From DATAMF01 sp964472565 (GTDB lineage Bacteria > Chloroflexota > Anaerolineae > Aggregatilineales > Aggregatilineaceae), in the NCBI GenBank assembly GCA_964472565.1, contig CAYYNB010000004.1, forward strand, positions 1 through 64,000: a stretch of 64,000 bases of DNA. The letters are read 5' to 3'. Positions 51,635 to 60,259 of this stretch are shown piece by piece. The position numbers were made by a program, and so were the translations under genes. Below the pieces are notes generated by a model. It did no database searches, was not told the DNA's origin, and saw nothing but the letters and a program-made list of their open reading frames with translations. The number at the start of each line of letters is the position of its first letter. Within the stretch, counting starts at the first letter, position 1.

Positions 51635-53665
51635 TTATCCATTGATCAGAGACACCAATTCCTTTTCAAGTTCCGGTACAGCCACGACGATAAGACGGTC
51701 CCCGGCTTTGATAGTGGTTTCACCATGAGGTACGATCAGTCTTCCGTCACGGCGCACGGATGCTACGATGCTGTCCGAAGGCCAGGGAATATCCCGAATT
51801 CGTTGACTTATGACAGAAGACTGATCGGTGACGGACACTTCAAAAACATGGGCGTTGGTCAGGCTGTTCAAACGAATCTGTTCTACAAGGTATTGGTGCT
51901 CGCGTTTCCGTGAGATGCCCAGATTGTAGGCCTGCACCAGATCGTGCCGCCGCAGAATGCCGACAAGCTCTCTCGTTCCTGGTTTTACGACTGGCAGCCG
52001 CCCGATACTGCGTTTTCCCATCAGGCGAATAGCTTTCCACAACACATCATCCGGGGTAGCAGTGATGACGTCTTGCGTACAAATATCGGCGACGCACTGA
52101 TTTCGAGAGTGTCCGGCTTCATACGCTCGTTGGAGATCGGTCAGCGTAACAATGCCCACAAGCTGCCCTTCGATATTGATCACACATAATGACCGGGTAT
52201 TATGGGCGCGAAATTGATCCCGCAGTTCCTGCAAGGATGCAGTTTCGGCAATGGTCGGCGCAGGTGTCGTCATGGCTTCGGCAACGGTGACACTCTGCAT
52301 GATGTCCACATCGTGTCCGTGCTGTAAATGTATTCCCTTTCGCAGCAGACCCAGGACATAAATACCCGATGGTTCAAATCGCTCGGCCACCCAGATACAC
52401 ACAACGGTGGTCAGCATAATCGGCAGGATGAGCCGATAATCATTGGTTAGCTCAAACACAAGCAAAATGGCCGTGATGGGAGCATGGACCACCCCAGCCA
52501 TCACCGCCGCCATCCCGGCGATAGCATAAGCCTGTGGATCGCCAGTGATATGAGTGGGGCCAATCTCGTGGATCAGGCGGCCAAATGCGCCGCCAAACAT
52601 CGTGCCCACAAACAGACTTGGGGCAAAAATTCCTCCCTGAAAACCTCCGGCCAGGCTCACCGGTGTCATCAGGAGTTTGGTTGTCCCGATCAACAGCAGC
52701 AGACCAAAGGTGAATTCTACATCTTTTCCGCTCAGAACTTCCGCCATCGTTTCTCGCCCGGCCCCCATGATTTCTGGCACAAAAAGGGCTGCGATGCCGA
52801 CCAGCACGCCGGCGAATGCTGTTTTCATGGGGCGCGACAGGGAAATATGGTTATGCCAGAAATCGTGCTGCCAGTATACGGCGCGGGTGAAAAGAGCCGC
52901 CACGGGTCCCAACAAAAGGCCAAGCAGCACATAAAACGGAATTTCAAGCGGATTACCCAGCGTATAGGTCAGTATTCCGATTTCAGGTTCTGTGCCGGCG
53001 ATGGCCTGGGTAAAAACAGATGAGGTCACTGCCGACAGAACAACCACCCCAAAAGAGCTGGTGACAAACTCGCCATTGAGGATCACTTCAAGCGCAAAAA
53101 ACACCCCGGCCAGCGGTGCGCGAAACGCCGCCGCAATCGCGCTGGCTGCACCTGCTGCCACCAGCAGTTGAATACGTTCTTCAGAGAGCCGGAGGTACTG
53201 GCCGAAGAATGAACCAAGATTAGCCCCGATCTGTACGCTGGGGTCTTCGGGGCCAACTGAAGCGCCTGCCCCTAACGAGAGCGCCGCCGCCAGCGCCTTG
53301 AACGGCATTCGACGGTAGCGCAATCGCCCGCCGCCCATCGCCACCGCTTCGATAATACCCGCCACCCCATGATGCCGTTCTTCTCCTACAAACCGCTGCA
53401 TGAGAGCGCCCACGATCCAGCCCACCAGTGCAAGAGTTATGACAATGCCCCAGGATCCAAACCATTGTTCCAGAATATTTTGAGCGACATCAGTTTTAAA
53501 AAGATGAGTGAACTGCTCGACCGCTGTTGTGAAAATCCAGATTCCGATGCCGCTGGTCAAACCTACGCTGACAGCCAGTGCCAGCAGGATCGCGCTTTCA
53601 GAAGAGTGAAAAGAGGAAGACGGTTTAAAACGCAGAACCATGTGGGGCAGATATGTTTTTTTCAT
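51635..53665 (-). CDS. ClC-family chloride channel/transporter with CBS pair and TrkA-C domain
   Basis: This membrane protein has 676 residues; ATG 53665 has GGAG just upstream, and a TTG at 53674 is less likely. The ClC core shows GAGASVGPEDPSVQIGANLGS (selectivity segment with the gating Glu in GPEDP) and GGFQGGIFAPSLFVGTMFGGAFG. A CBS-domain pair follows at about residues 450-570 (AMTTPAPTIAETASLQEL, DVITATPDDVLWKAIRLMGKRSIGRLPVV). The last 80 residues form a TrkA-C/RCK-C-like domain (VSVTDQSSVISQRIRDIPWP, GDRLIVVAVPELEKELVSL), suggesting nucleotide or other ligand control of anion flux. Confidence 0.92.
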   Translation of the reverse strand: MKKTYLPHMVLRFKPSSSFHSSESAILLALAVSVGLTSGIGIWIFTTAVEQFTHLFKTDVAQNILEQWFGSWGIVITLALVGWIVGALMQRFVGEERHHGVAGIIEAVAMGGGRLRYRRMPFKALAAALSLGAGASVGPEDPSVQIGANLGSFFGQYLRLSEERIQLLVAAGAASAIAAAFRAPLAGVFFALEVILNGEFVTSSFGVVVLSAVTSSVFTQAIAGTEPEIGILTYTLGNPLEIPFYVLLGLLLGPVAALFTRAVYWQHDFWHNHISLSRPMKTAFAGVLVGIAALFVPEIMGAGRETMAEVLSGKDVEFTFGLLLLIGTTKLLMTPVSLAGGFQGGIFAPSLFVGTMFGGAFGRLIHEIGPTHITGDPQAYAIAGMAAVMAGVVHAPITAILLVFELTNDYRLILPIMLTTVVCIWVAERFEPSGIYVLGLLRKGIHLQHGHDVDIMQSVTVAEAMTTPAPTIAETASLQELRDQFRAHNTRSLCVINIEGQLVGIVTLTDLQRAYEAGHSRNQCVADICTQDVITATPDDVLWKAIRLMGKRSIGRLPVVKPGTRELVGILRRHDLVQAYNLGISRKREHQYLVEQIRLNSLTNAHVFEVSVTDQSSVISQRIRDIPWPSDSIVASVRRDGRLIVPHGETTIKAGDRLIVVAVPELEKELVSLING

Positions 53666-53738
53666 GATCTCCAAAAGCTCAGACTACCGAACAGGTCTGA
53701 TACTATAACACGTTGCTGCGGAATGGGGACGATTTATA

Positions 53739-53773
53739 GAGACAGCTCGGGTGGTTAAGTTAAGAGCTGTCTC
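53739..53773 (-). terminator. Hairpin downstream of the WD40 gene
   Basis: GAGACAGCTC and GAGCTGTCTC form a perfect 10-bp stem with a 15-nt loop, about 30 bp after the WD40 stop. The U-run is weak (TATAAATC), so termination is likely but not certain. Confidence 0.5.
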
Positions 53774-53802
53774 CTATCAAATCCGACTTGCTTTCCGATC
53801 GG

Positions 53803-55311
53803 CTACGGCAGACCGTACACGCGCGCCGTATAATCTTTACCCGCTGTCGCGATCAGGGTTTGATCGGGGCTGAAGACCGCGCCGTTTAACCAATCGTTGC
53901 TGGCGAAAAAAGCGCCAAGTTCGCCAGTGGCGACATTGAATACACACAATCCTTCACTCGCCGCCACTGCCAGCAGCGTGCTGTCAGGGCTGAACGTGAA
54001 ATTGACCAACGAACCGTTGCAATCAGTCAGCCGTCGAACCTCGCTGCCGCTGGCCGCATTGAGCAGAATGACATCAAAACCATCGGTGGTGGCGAGCAGG
54101 TTGCCATCCGGCGCGTAAGCCAGCATGGTATCATTTGTCAGGCCGGTGGATGTCACGTTCGACACAGGAACGGTGAAGTTCAACTGCTGATGGTTAGTGG
54201 TATCCCACAACCAGACATTTTCATCCCAATCCGCAATGGCTAACCGGGTGCTGTCAGGGCTGAATGCGGCTGCACTGATATAGTTGGTATGCCCAACCGT
54301 GCTCATCATTTCCGATCCCGAAGCCGCATCCCAAAGCTGGACAGCGTGTAAAGAACTGGCCGTGACAAGCTGCGAACCATCGGGACTGAATGCGAGATCA
54401 ACTATATCGCCGTTTTGGGGGCCGATAACACTCTGGATGGTTTTGCTGGATACGTTCCAATAAACGATTTTGCCATCCGCATACCCACTGGCAAGCAGGG
54501 TTCCATCCGGGCTGAAGGCCACCGAATAGGCTTCGTCAAGCGGCTGTTCGTCACTGCCCGCCAACGCGATCACTTCGCTGCCGCTGGCTGTATCCCACAG
54601 CCGGATGGTGGAGTCGTAACTGGCACTGGCAAGCAGCGCTCCGTCCGGGCTAAAGGCCAGGTCATACACATAACCTGTGTGACCACTGAGCACAGCGACC
54701 TCACTCGAATCAGCAACGCGCCACAGATGCACCTGATAATCGGATGTGCCGCCCGCGATCAACGATCCATCGGGGCTGAAGACAACGGATGCATTACTCT
54801 GCATCGTGGCTGTAATCCGGCTTTGTTCGGCTCCGGCAGCAATATTCCAGATCATGATTCCATCGTAACCAAGATTAAACGCCAGCAGACTACCATCCGG
54901 GCTGAAGGCGAGCGCTTCGCTAGTCCGATTCAGTTCCGTAGATGCGTTCAGCGTGTGCGAGGCCACATCCCAGACCTGCATCCCAGCTTCGGCGGTCACA
55001 ACCAGTGTGGCCCCATCAGGCGAAAATGCTATCGATTCGGCAATACCTTGTGTATCGAGCAGCGGCGGTTCAGTCTCCGTATTCAGTGCCGACGCTTGAT
55101 AAAGCCACACCCCCACCGTACCGGCGACAGCAACCGTTTGCCCATCGGGTGAAAAAGCGACATGTTCAGTTGAGCCGCGCCCCAAACGAATGAGTTCAAC
55201 CATCTGGTTCACATTGTCTGTCGTAATAACCGAACGTTCCCCTTGAGCGGAAACGGGCAAAAGCGTACTTACCAGCATCAGAATGATGCAGCTTATCCAT
55301 ACTTTTTTCAT
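53803..55311 (-). CDS. Exported WD40-repeat protein
   Basis: This protein of 502 residues starts with a signal peptide (KKVWISCIILMLVSTLLPVSAQG) and consists of about eleven WD40-type blades, each with a variant of the FSPDGSLLA...VxLWDxASG motif. Eleven repeats exceed one seven-bladed propeller, so two propellers or one with extra blades is expected. No enzymatic domain is attached. It is downstream of the split SARP/TPR regulator on the same strand (about 100 bp gap). The exported location makes direct regulatory contact with it unlikely; a cell-surface or periplasmic scaffold role is a guess. Confidence 0.92.
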   Translation of the reverse strand: MKKVWISCIILMLVSTLLPVSAQGERSVITTDNVNQMVELIRLGRGSTEHVAFSPDGQTVAVAGTVGVWLYQASALNTETEPPLLDTQGIAESIAFSPDGATLVVTAEAGMQVWDVASHTLNASTELNRTSEALAFSPDGSLLAFNLGYDGIMIWNIAAGAEQSRITATMQSNASVVFSPDGSLIAGGTSDYQVHLWRVADSSEVAVLSGHTGYVYDLAFSPDGALLASASYDSTIRLWDTASGSEVIALAGSDEQPLDEAYSVAFSPDGTLLASGYADGKIVYWNVSSKTIQSVIGPQNGDIVDLAFSPDGSQLVTASSLHAVQLWDAASGSEMMSTVGHTNYISAAAFSPDSTRLAIADWDENVWLWDTTNHQQLNFTVPVSNVTSTGLTNDTMLAYAPDGNLLATTDGFDVILLNAASGSEVRRLTDCNGSLVNFTFSPDSTLLAVAASEGLCVFNVATGELGAFFASNDWLNGAVFSPDQTLIATAGKDYTARVYGLP

Positions 55312-55414
55312 GGCTCATCCTCCTATAGCGGTTCTTATACTTCGACTATAGGGGAGAGACGTATCACCACTGTGACAAAAACGTGACAAAAATGCTGGCG
55401 AAAAAAACAGACTT

Positions 55415-57058
55415 TTAACGTGGCAGGAGTCGGTTGATCATGCTTTCGAGTGTGGTGTTTTGTGCCTGCGCCTGGATTTGGGCAACCATCTGCGGGGGGA
55501 GTTCCGCCTGAAGTGTTTCGATGAGAGGCGATACTTCGTCTTTATCATCTTGCAGACTGGCCGGATGCTGGTAGACAAACCAGGCAATTTCAAGCGCCAT
55601 GGCTGGCTGATCCGGCATCAGCAGGCGCACCATCGAGCGGAGGATGCTCAATATTAATGGGACAGCTTCCATAGATACAGCCAGATCGAGCGCTTTAAAA
55701 AGATGTTCTCGCGCCCCGACCCTATCCTTAAGTTCCAGGGCCATATTGCCCCATTCCTGGTGTAGATCGGTGATGATCCAGTTATCTCCACGCGCCAGCG
55801 CCTCGGCTAACCCTTCTGAGAAAAACTGTTCCGCTTCCTGGTAGCGCTTACGGGAACAGGCGATCTGCCCCAGACCGTTGAGCGCAGAGGCTACCAGCGG
55901 GCGATCAATGGCCCGGCACAGATCGATACTCTGCCAAAACCACTGTTCGGCCTCATCATCCTGGTGGGCCGTCAGGGCCAGATTCCCCAGCCGGAAAACA
56001 ACCCCCGCGACATGATAAAGATTCTGCATAGCCTGATAAATTTCCAACGCAGCCCGAAAACGCTGTTTGCCGCGTTCATATTGCCCCGTGTACTGGTCTA
56101 TCTCGCCCAATTTCAGATTGGCGGCAGCAATACCATCCTGGTTGCCGAGGCGCGTATGGACTTTGAGACTCTGCTGGAACCACGCCTCACCCTGCGCGAA
56201 ATGCCCCGTGACAACCGCCACCGTACCCAGCATATTCGCGGTCTGCCCAATCCCTTCGAGGTGATTCAGATCGGTGTAAATCGCGTGGCTTTTGGAAAAA
56301 TATTGTTCAGCCAGCCCAAAATCGCGCTGAGTGCCTGCCAGACTTCCCAGGCGAGACAGCACATGCGCTTCCCCCACCCGATCCCCCAACGCCTGATAGA
56401 TCTGCAAGCTGCGACCAAGAAGGCTGTTAGATTCAGGAAAATCATCTACCAGCAGCGCGAGATTTCCTAACGAGCACAACATATCAGCGATGCCGCGCTG
56501 ATCTTTGAGTTGTTCATAAACGTTCAACCCGATTGTGCCGTGTTCACGTGCTTCATCATAGGCGGACTGGCTGGCCCGAATTTCGCCTAAACGCTGATGC
56601 GCTTGGGCGATCCTGGCCCGATCATGTTTTGCTTCGGCGATTCCGAGAGCCTGGCAGAAACGGGTCGCGGCTTCATTTACATTCCCCGACAGCCAGTACG
56701 CTCTGCCGAGGTGAAGCAGGGTATCACATTCCACCTCTTGCCACCCGATCTGCCGCGCAGCAGGTAGAACCGACTCAAACCAGCGAATCCGATCTTCAAC
56801 GGCATGGCGCAGATTGAGTAAATCGGCTCCGGCCTGTGTGAATTCGCAGCATAACCGGGCAGCTTGTTCATCCTCATCAAAACGTGCTGCCCATGTTTGC
56901 CCCTGTTCGATCTGAGGCCAGTCCTGATCAAATTTAACCAGGGAATGCATGATCTGCTGGCCGCCTTTTTGATAGAGCGTACCTGCGATCTGAAGCTGTT
57001 TCAGATAATATAGAGCGTGGCTGCGGCGTGCAGCGTGTAATTCCTGAGCCGGGAACAT
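55415..57058 (-). CDS. TPR-repeat protein, likely the C-terminal part of a split SARP-type regulator
   Basis: This protein of 547 residues has about ten tetratricopeptide repeats, e.g. CDTLLHLGRAYWLSGNVNEAATRFCQALGIAE and RIAQAHQRLGEIRASQSAYDEAREH. Its first residues (ELHAARRSHALYYLKQL) match the linker that normally joins the NB-ARC and TPR parts within one AfsR/MalT-like protein. The start ATG is 5 bp after the stop of the upstream ORF and in another frame. So this is either a naturally split two-gene system with translational coupling or the product of a frameshift. TPR domains of such regulators receive protein or ligand signals. Confidence 0.85.
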   Translation of the reverse strand: MFPAQELHAARRSHALYYLKQLQIAGTLYQKGGQQIMHSLVKFDQDWPQIEQGQTWAARFDEDEQAARLCCEFTQAGADLLNLRHAVEDRIRWFESVLPAARQIGWQEVECDTLLHLGRAYWLSGNVNEAATRFCQALGIAEAKHDRARIAQAHQRLGEIRASQSAYDEAREHGTIGLNVYEQLKDQRGIADMLCSLGNLALLVDDFPESNSLLGRSLQIYQALGDRVGEAHVLSRLGSLAGTQRDFGLAEQYFSKSHAIYTDLNHLEGIGQTANMLGTVAVVTGHFAQGEAWFQQSLKVHTRLGNQDGIAAANLKLGEIDQYTGQYERGKQRFRAALEIYQAMQNLYHVAGVVFRLGNLALTAHQDDEAEQWFWQSIDLCRAIDRPLVASALNGLGQIACSRKRYQEAEQFFSEGLAEALARGDNWIITDLHQEWGNMALELKDRVGAREHLFKALDLAVSMEAVPLILSILRSMVRLLMPDQPAMALEIAWFVYQHPASLQDDKDEVSPLIETLQAELPPQMVAQIQAQAQNTTLESMINRLLPR

Positions 57059-57063
57059 GATCT

Positions 57064-58830
57064 TTACTCGCTAAACATGGATCGGGCGTGCATGACCAAC
57101 AAGGCATGAATCTGGAAGCGCCCCGCGTTGACCGGTTCGAGCAGGCCGCGCGCCACCAGGGCGCGTACGGTAGGGCGCGGATCAGGAATACGCCAGACAG
57201 CTTTCATCGCTTCCAGGTCAAAGGTAGCGGGTTTGGGCGCGAAAACACCCAATAAGGCAAACCGCTTGCGGGTTTCCAGGTCCAGCCAATCGGTGCTGCG
57301 CTTCAGCAGCACTCTTACGGTGGGCAGCGTATTATCGCCCGACTCCACTCGATCTGAGGGAACTTCAGCATCTAATAAAGCCGCGCCTTCGCGCAGTTCT
57401 TGCAGCAGATCATGCACGCCCCAGCCCAAACTCATTTCAGCGTTCAACAGCCGCCCCGCCACCTGGATCGCCAGAGGTAATCCTTCTAACGCCCGAATCA
57501 GTTCAAAACTCTCCGCCTCATTTTGTTCAACGACCTGCGGAGCCAGCGTGTGCAGCAGTTCAACGGCCTTCGCTTCAGTGAGAATGGGAACCTTGTAGAT
57601 ATTTTCAGGCTTATCGGCCAGTTTTTGCGCCACATCATTCATGCGGGTCGTGATCACCCGCGCGCAGCCATAACCACCCACGTTGAATGGCACGGCATGA
57701 GGTGCTTCCCATACATCATCCACAATCAGCAGCACATGTTTGTCACGCAGCACGGCGGCCAGCCGCTGAGAAAGGGCTTCCAACGTATCGAGCTTGTGAA
57801 CATCGGTGATACCCAGGGCATGTGCCCAGTTCAGCAGTTCGGAAAACAGATTGGGAGTTTCCCCTAATGAAGCAAACAACACACCATCTACGAAATGTTC
57901 ATGCAGCCCGGCATTATGAGCCAGCATCGCCACGAGGGTGGTTTTGCCGATGCCCGGCCACCCCTGAATGACGGTTATGGGGGGTGGTCCGGCGGGGGCC
58001 AACAGACGGTTCTTTAAATCGTTAAGGGACTCTTCGCGCCCGATTGCGATTCTGGGCAGGGCGGGCAGTGTACCGTGTAGGGGGAGTTTTTCTTCCAGCA
58101 GAATCGGCTCGTTCTTTTTGACCGCCTCGTACAAGCGCACAATTTCGGCAGAAGGTACGATCCCCAGTTCTTCGCGTAATAATTCGGAATAGATCTCGAA
58201 CTGTCGCAAAGCAGCGGCGCGTTGCCCGGTCGCCGCACACAGCCGCATAAACTGCCGCTGGGCCGGTTCGTGGAGCACGTCAATCATCAGCCAGCGGCGC
58301 ACCGATTGGATTGCTTTTTCGTTTTCCTGGGCTGCAATTTGAAGCGCGACAAGTTGTTCAAGGGCGCTGATCAGCTTTTGTTGAAACACCTGCGTTTGTA
58401 TCGCCTGCCAGTTGTCGAATTCAGCACTGTCTCTCAGGGTGAATCCGGCCATAAAGTTATCGCGGTAGATCGCGACCGCTTCGCTGAGGGTTTCCTGGGT
58501 AGGAGCAGCTGCGAGCAGTTTGTTAAAACGAGAAACATCAATCCAGAGCCGATCATCACGGCGCAGAGAAATCATGTCCCGATCGGTTTGAAGCCATTCG
58601 ACAAGAGGCGTTTCATTGAGACTGGCAAGCGCCTGCCGTAACCCGGCACGTGCGCGTTTGCCATCACATTCCGGCCAAAACATCGCTGCCAACACTTCAC
58701 GGCTGCTCGGCCATTCATTGACAGCCAGATAACACAATAAGGCGAGGGCCTTGCGGCGGCTTAGCTCAATGACCTTACCGTTATATTCCAGACGAGGCAG
58801 CCCTAACAACATCACTTTAAAGGTTGACAA
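57064..58830 (-). CDS. SARP/AfsR-like transcriptional regulator (wHTH-BTAD-NB-ARC)
   Basis: This protein of 588 residues probably starts at TTG 58830 (GAGG upstream); ATG 58812 is an alternative. The N-terminal winged helix (VIELSRRKALALLCYLAVNEW and FWPECDGKRARAGLRQALASL) is followed by the BTAD helical domain to about residue 245. The NB-ARC ATPase shows the P-loop GWPGIGKTTL (about residues 288-297), LLIVDDVW and GLPLAI. It ends HALLVMHARSMFSE just where the TPR part would normally follow; that part is the next ORF. Such proteins switch transcription by ATP-dependent assembly. Its target genes are not evident; the WD40 gene is nearest. Confidence 0.9.
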   Translation of the reverse strand: MSTFKVMLLGLPRLEYNGKVIELSRRKALALLCYLAVNEWPSSREVLAAMFWPECDGKRARAGLRQALASLNETPLVEWLQTDRDMISLRRDDRLWIDVSRFNKLLAAAPTQETLSEAVAIYRDNFMAGFTLRDSAEFDNWQAIQTQVFQQKLISALEQLVALQIAAQENEKAIQSVRRWLMIDVLHEPAQRQFMRLCAATGQRAAALRQFEIYSELLREELGIVPSAEIVRLYEAVKKNEPILLEEKLPLHGTLPALPRIAIGREESLNDLKNRLLAPAGPPPITVIQGWPGIGKTTLVAMLAHNAGLHEHFVDGVLFASLGETPNLFSELLNWAHALGITDVHKLDTLEALSQRLAAVLRDKHVLLIVDDVWEAPHAVPFNVGGYGCARVITTRMNDVAQKLADKPENIYKVPILTEAKAVELLHTLAPQVVEQNEAESFELIRALEGLPLAIQVAGRLLNAEMSLGWGVHDLLQELREGAALLDAEVPSDRVESGDNTLPTVRVLLKRSTDWLDLETRKRFALLGVFAPKPATFDLEAMKAVWRIPDPRPTVRALVARGLLEPVNAGRFQIHALLVMHARSMFSE

Positions 58831-59165
58831 GTTTCATTGCCTCAATAACTTTGACACCAACTATATTTAAGCAATTGTGACGAGGATTATTATAGTCGAT
58901 AACCAAACAACCGCTTTTAGGGGGAATCTCCGGCGGAAATAGGGGGAATTCTTAAGCTTATATTTTTGAGTGAACAATCCACTTGTGCAAAGCGGAAGCT
59001 TATATCCAAAGGCATCACCCGTGTTCTTATTTCAGGTGNNNNNNNNNNAGTTTGCCAGTGGTGTTTTTTAAGCGATTATCCACCGCCCCGCCTATGCTGG
59101 ATTGATCCCGATGGTGCGCTTCTGCTACAGTGAGAGAAACAACAGAAATAGGAGGTTGTGAGGCC
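58831..59165. other. Intergenic region containing a 10-N assembly gap (59039-59048)
   Basis: Ten N residues at 59039-59048 mark a contig join; the true distance and order across it are uncertain. The left part is AT-rich and should hold the SARP gene promoter. No gene is visible on either side. The right part holds the leader of the M23-like gene with GGAGG. Confidence 0.8.
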
Positions 59166-59732
59166 ATGAAGATTATCCTGATTATGGTCGTGATGCTGGC
59201 CGCAATGGTCGCACCCGTAGGCGCTCAGGGTCCGAAGGATTATCCGCCTATCGAGGGCTACTATTCACCCTGCCGCAACGGAACGCCAGCGGCGATCTTT
59301 AGCTGGCATGGCGTCAAGCAGGATGGGCTGCCTCCGGTTGATCTGGATCGGCGCTCGGTGGATTTTCTGTGCGCGGATAAAGAAGTTTATGCGCCATACA
59401 GCGGCGTCGTGTATGGTACAACGGGACGCTGGGGCGGCCTGATTCTGATTGATGATGCCGAACACGACGCCTGCATCAACTTTTTAGGCATGGTAACGTT
59501 TGAGGTCGGCGGTGGCGATGTGGTAGAGCTTGGGGATTTCCTGGGAACCTATAACTACCATATCCATATTGCGGTTACGGATGACACCTGCGAGACTTCC
59601 AACTGGTATGATTGGGATGCGCGCGATTTGGAACGCCCGGTGCTCTACCATGAATTGGGCGAGGTGGTGCCCTCGGATATTCTGGAACGGGATGCCTGGC
59701 CGTTTACGTCGGAGAATCCAGCGGGGAAGTAG
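59166..59732 (+). CDS. Small exported M23-like (LytM-fold) protein, degenerate
   Basis: This protein of 188 residues starts at ATG 59166 with the signal peptide KIILIMVVMLAAMVAPVGAQG. The middle part (EVYAPYSGVVYGTTGRWGGLILIDDAE, VVELGDFLGTYNYHIHIAV) has the LytM/M23 fold pattern, ending with the HxH motif. The usual HxxxD zinc site is not clear: the nearest candidate, WHGVKQD, has altered spacing. It may be a non-catalytic M23 homologue or a divergent peptidase. Two GAGG sites lie upstream. It is close to the assembly gap and followed by a strong bidirectional terminator. Confidence 0.75.
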   Translation: MKIILIMVVMLAAMVAPVGAQGPKDYPPIEGYYSPCRNGTPAAIFSWHGVKQDGLPPVDLDRRSVDFLCADKEVYAPYSGVVYGTTGRWGGLILIDDAEHDACINFLGMVTFEVGGGDVVELGDFLGTYNYHIHIAVTDDTCETSNWYDWDARDLERPVLYHELGEVVPSDILERDAWPFTSENPAGK

Positions 59733-59753
59733 GCATTATCAATTCCATAAAAC

Positions 59754-59782
59754 AAAGAACCAGCACTAATGGCTGGTTCTTT
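59754..59782. terminator. Bidirectional rho-independent terminator
   Basis: AAAGAACCAGC and GCTGGTTCTTT form an 11-bp perfect stem with a 7-nt loop between the convergent M23-like gene and tRNA-Ile. A/T runs at the stem base suit both directions. Confidence 0.85.
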
Positions 59783-59789
59783 GTGCTGA

Positions 59790-60054
59790 TGGGTCCAGCA
59801 GGATTCGAACCTGCGACCGACCGGTTATGCATCCCACTACAGCTTGCGCTGCCCGATGAGGTTTGTGGGCTGGACTGTCCCTTCACCCCAAAATGGGGGC
59901 CTGCCATCCAGTCTCTACACCTTCCCCGCGCGGGGCTTGGCTCGGGATTACCAACCACAGGTAGGCTTCCCCGAATTTGACAGGTAAACACCAGAAGATT
60001 ACTCTTCAGGCTGCCCGATTGAGCCGGCTGCTCTAACCGCTGAGCTATGGACCC
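59790..60054 (-). tRNA. tRNA-Ile(CAU) interrupted by a group I intron
   Basis: The exons are 60054-60022 (33 nt) and 59829-59790. Joined, they give a normal cloverleaf: acceptor GGGTCCA/TGGACCC, D-arm GCTC-AGCGGTTA-GAGC, anticodon stem GCCGG/CCGGT with loop CTCATAA, T-arm GCAGG-TTCGAAT-CCTGC and discriminator A. CCA is not encoded. The CAU anticodon with this D-arm and the GGTCG variable-region sequence matches the minor tRNA-Ile whose C34 is turned into lysidine by TilS. It is not initiator-like: position 1-72 is a normal G-C pair, and the anticodon stem lacks the three G-C pairs. The intron splits the loop between U33 and C34. Confidence 0.92.
59830..60021 (-). ncRNA. Group I (IC3-like) self-splicing intron in tRNA-Ile
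   Basis: The 192-nt insert has core elements matching subgroup IC3 tRNA introns of Azoarcus and cyanobacteria: TCAAATTCGGGGAAGCCTA (P4/P5 region, around 59980), CCGAGCCAAGCC (P5'/P6), GAAGGTGTAGAGACTGG (P7 and guanosine site, 59924-59908) and GGGACAGTCCAG (P7'). A P2 hairpin GAAGA-GTAA-TCTTC is near the 5' end. The preferred ends follow family rules: last exon base U33 and last intron base G (at 59830). P1 could use exon GCU with GGC (U-G at the splice site). There is no ORF inside, so no homing endonuclease. Confidence 0.9.
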
Positions 60055-60077
60055 TTGGCTGTAAGTTTCTACAGAAA

Positions 60078-60098
60078 CGCCCAGATCGAGACTGGGCG
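60078..60098 (-). terminator. Terminator-like hairpin between the two tRNA genes
   Basis: CGCCCAG and CTGGGCG form a 7-bp stem with a 7-nt loop, followed on the minus strand by TTTCTGT. It lies downstream of tRNA-Gly and upstream of tRNA-Ile, so it may end or pause the tRNA-Gly transcript. Confidence 0.5.
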
Positions 60099-60110
60099 CT
60101 TGTGTAAAAG

Positions 60111-60181
60111 AGCGGGCAACGGGACTCGAACCCGTGACAACAGCTTGGAAGGCTGTTGTGTTACCGCTACACCATGCCCGC
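60111..60181 (-). tRNA. tRNA-Gly(UCC)
   Basis: The cloverleaf of 71 nt has acceptor GCGGGCA/TGCCCGC, D-arm AGCGGTAACAC region, anticodon stem ACAGC/GCTGT with loop CTTCCAA (anticodon UCC), T-arm ACGGG-TTCGAGT-CCCGT and discriminator U. CCA is not encoded. It has no intron. Confidence 0.95.
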
Positions 60182-60259
60182 GTTAATCACTAGTATCTTA
60201 CACGAATCGGGCGCAGTTGACAATAGTGGTTTGGTGCATCCAGGGAGCATGTAAAAATT

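Noticed and set aside
59790..60054. Two broken tRNA halves, or a tRNA pseudogene
   Set aside because: The halves join into a perfect cloverleaf and the insert has a full group I core, so an intron explains them.
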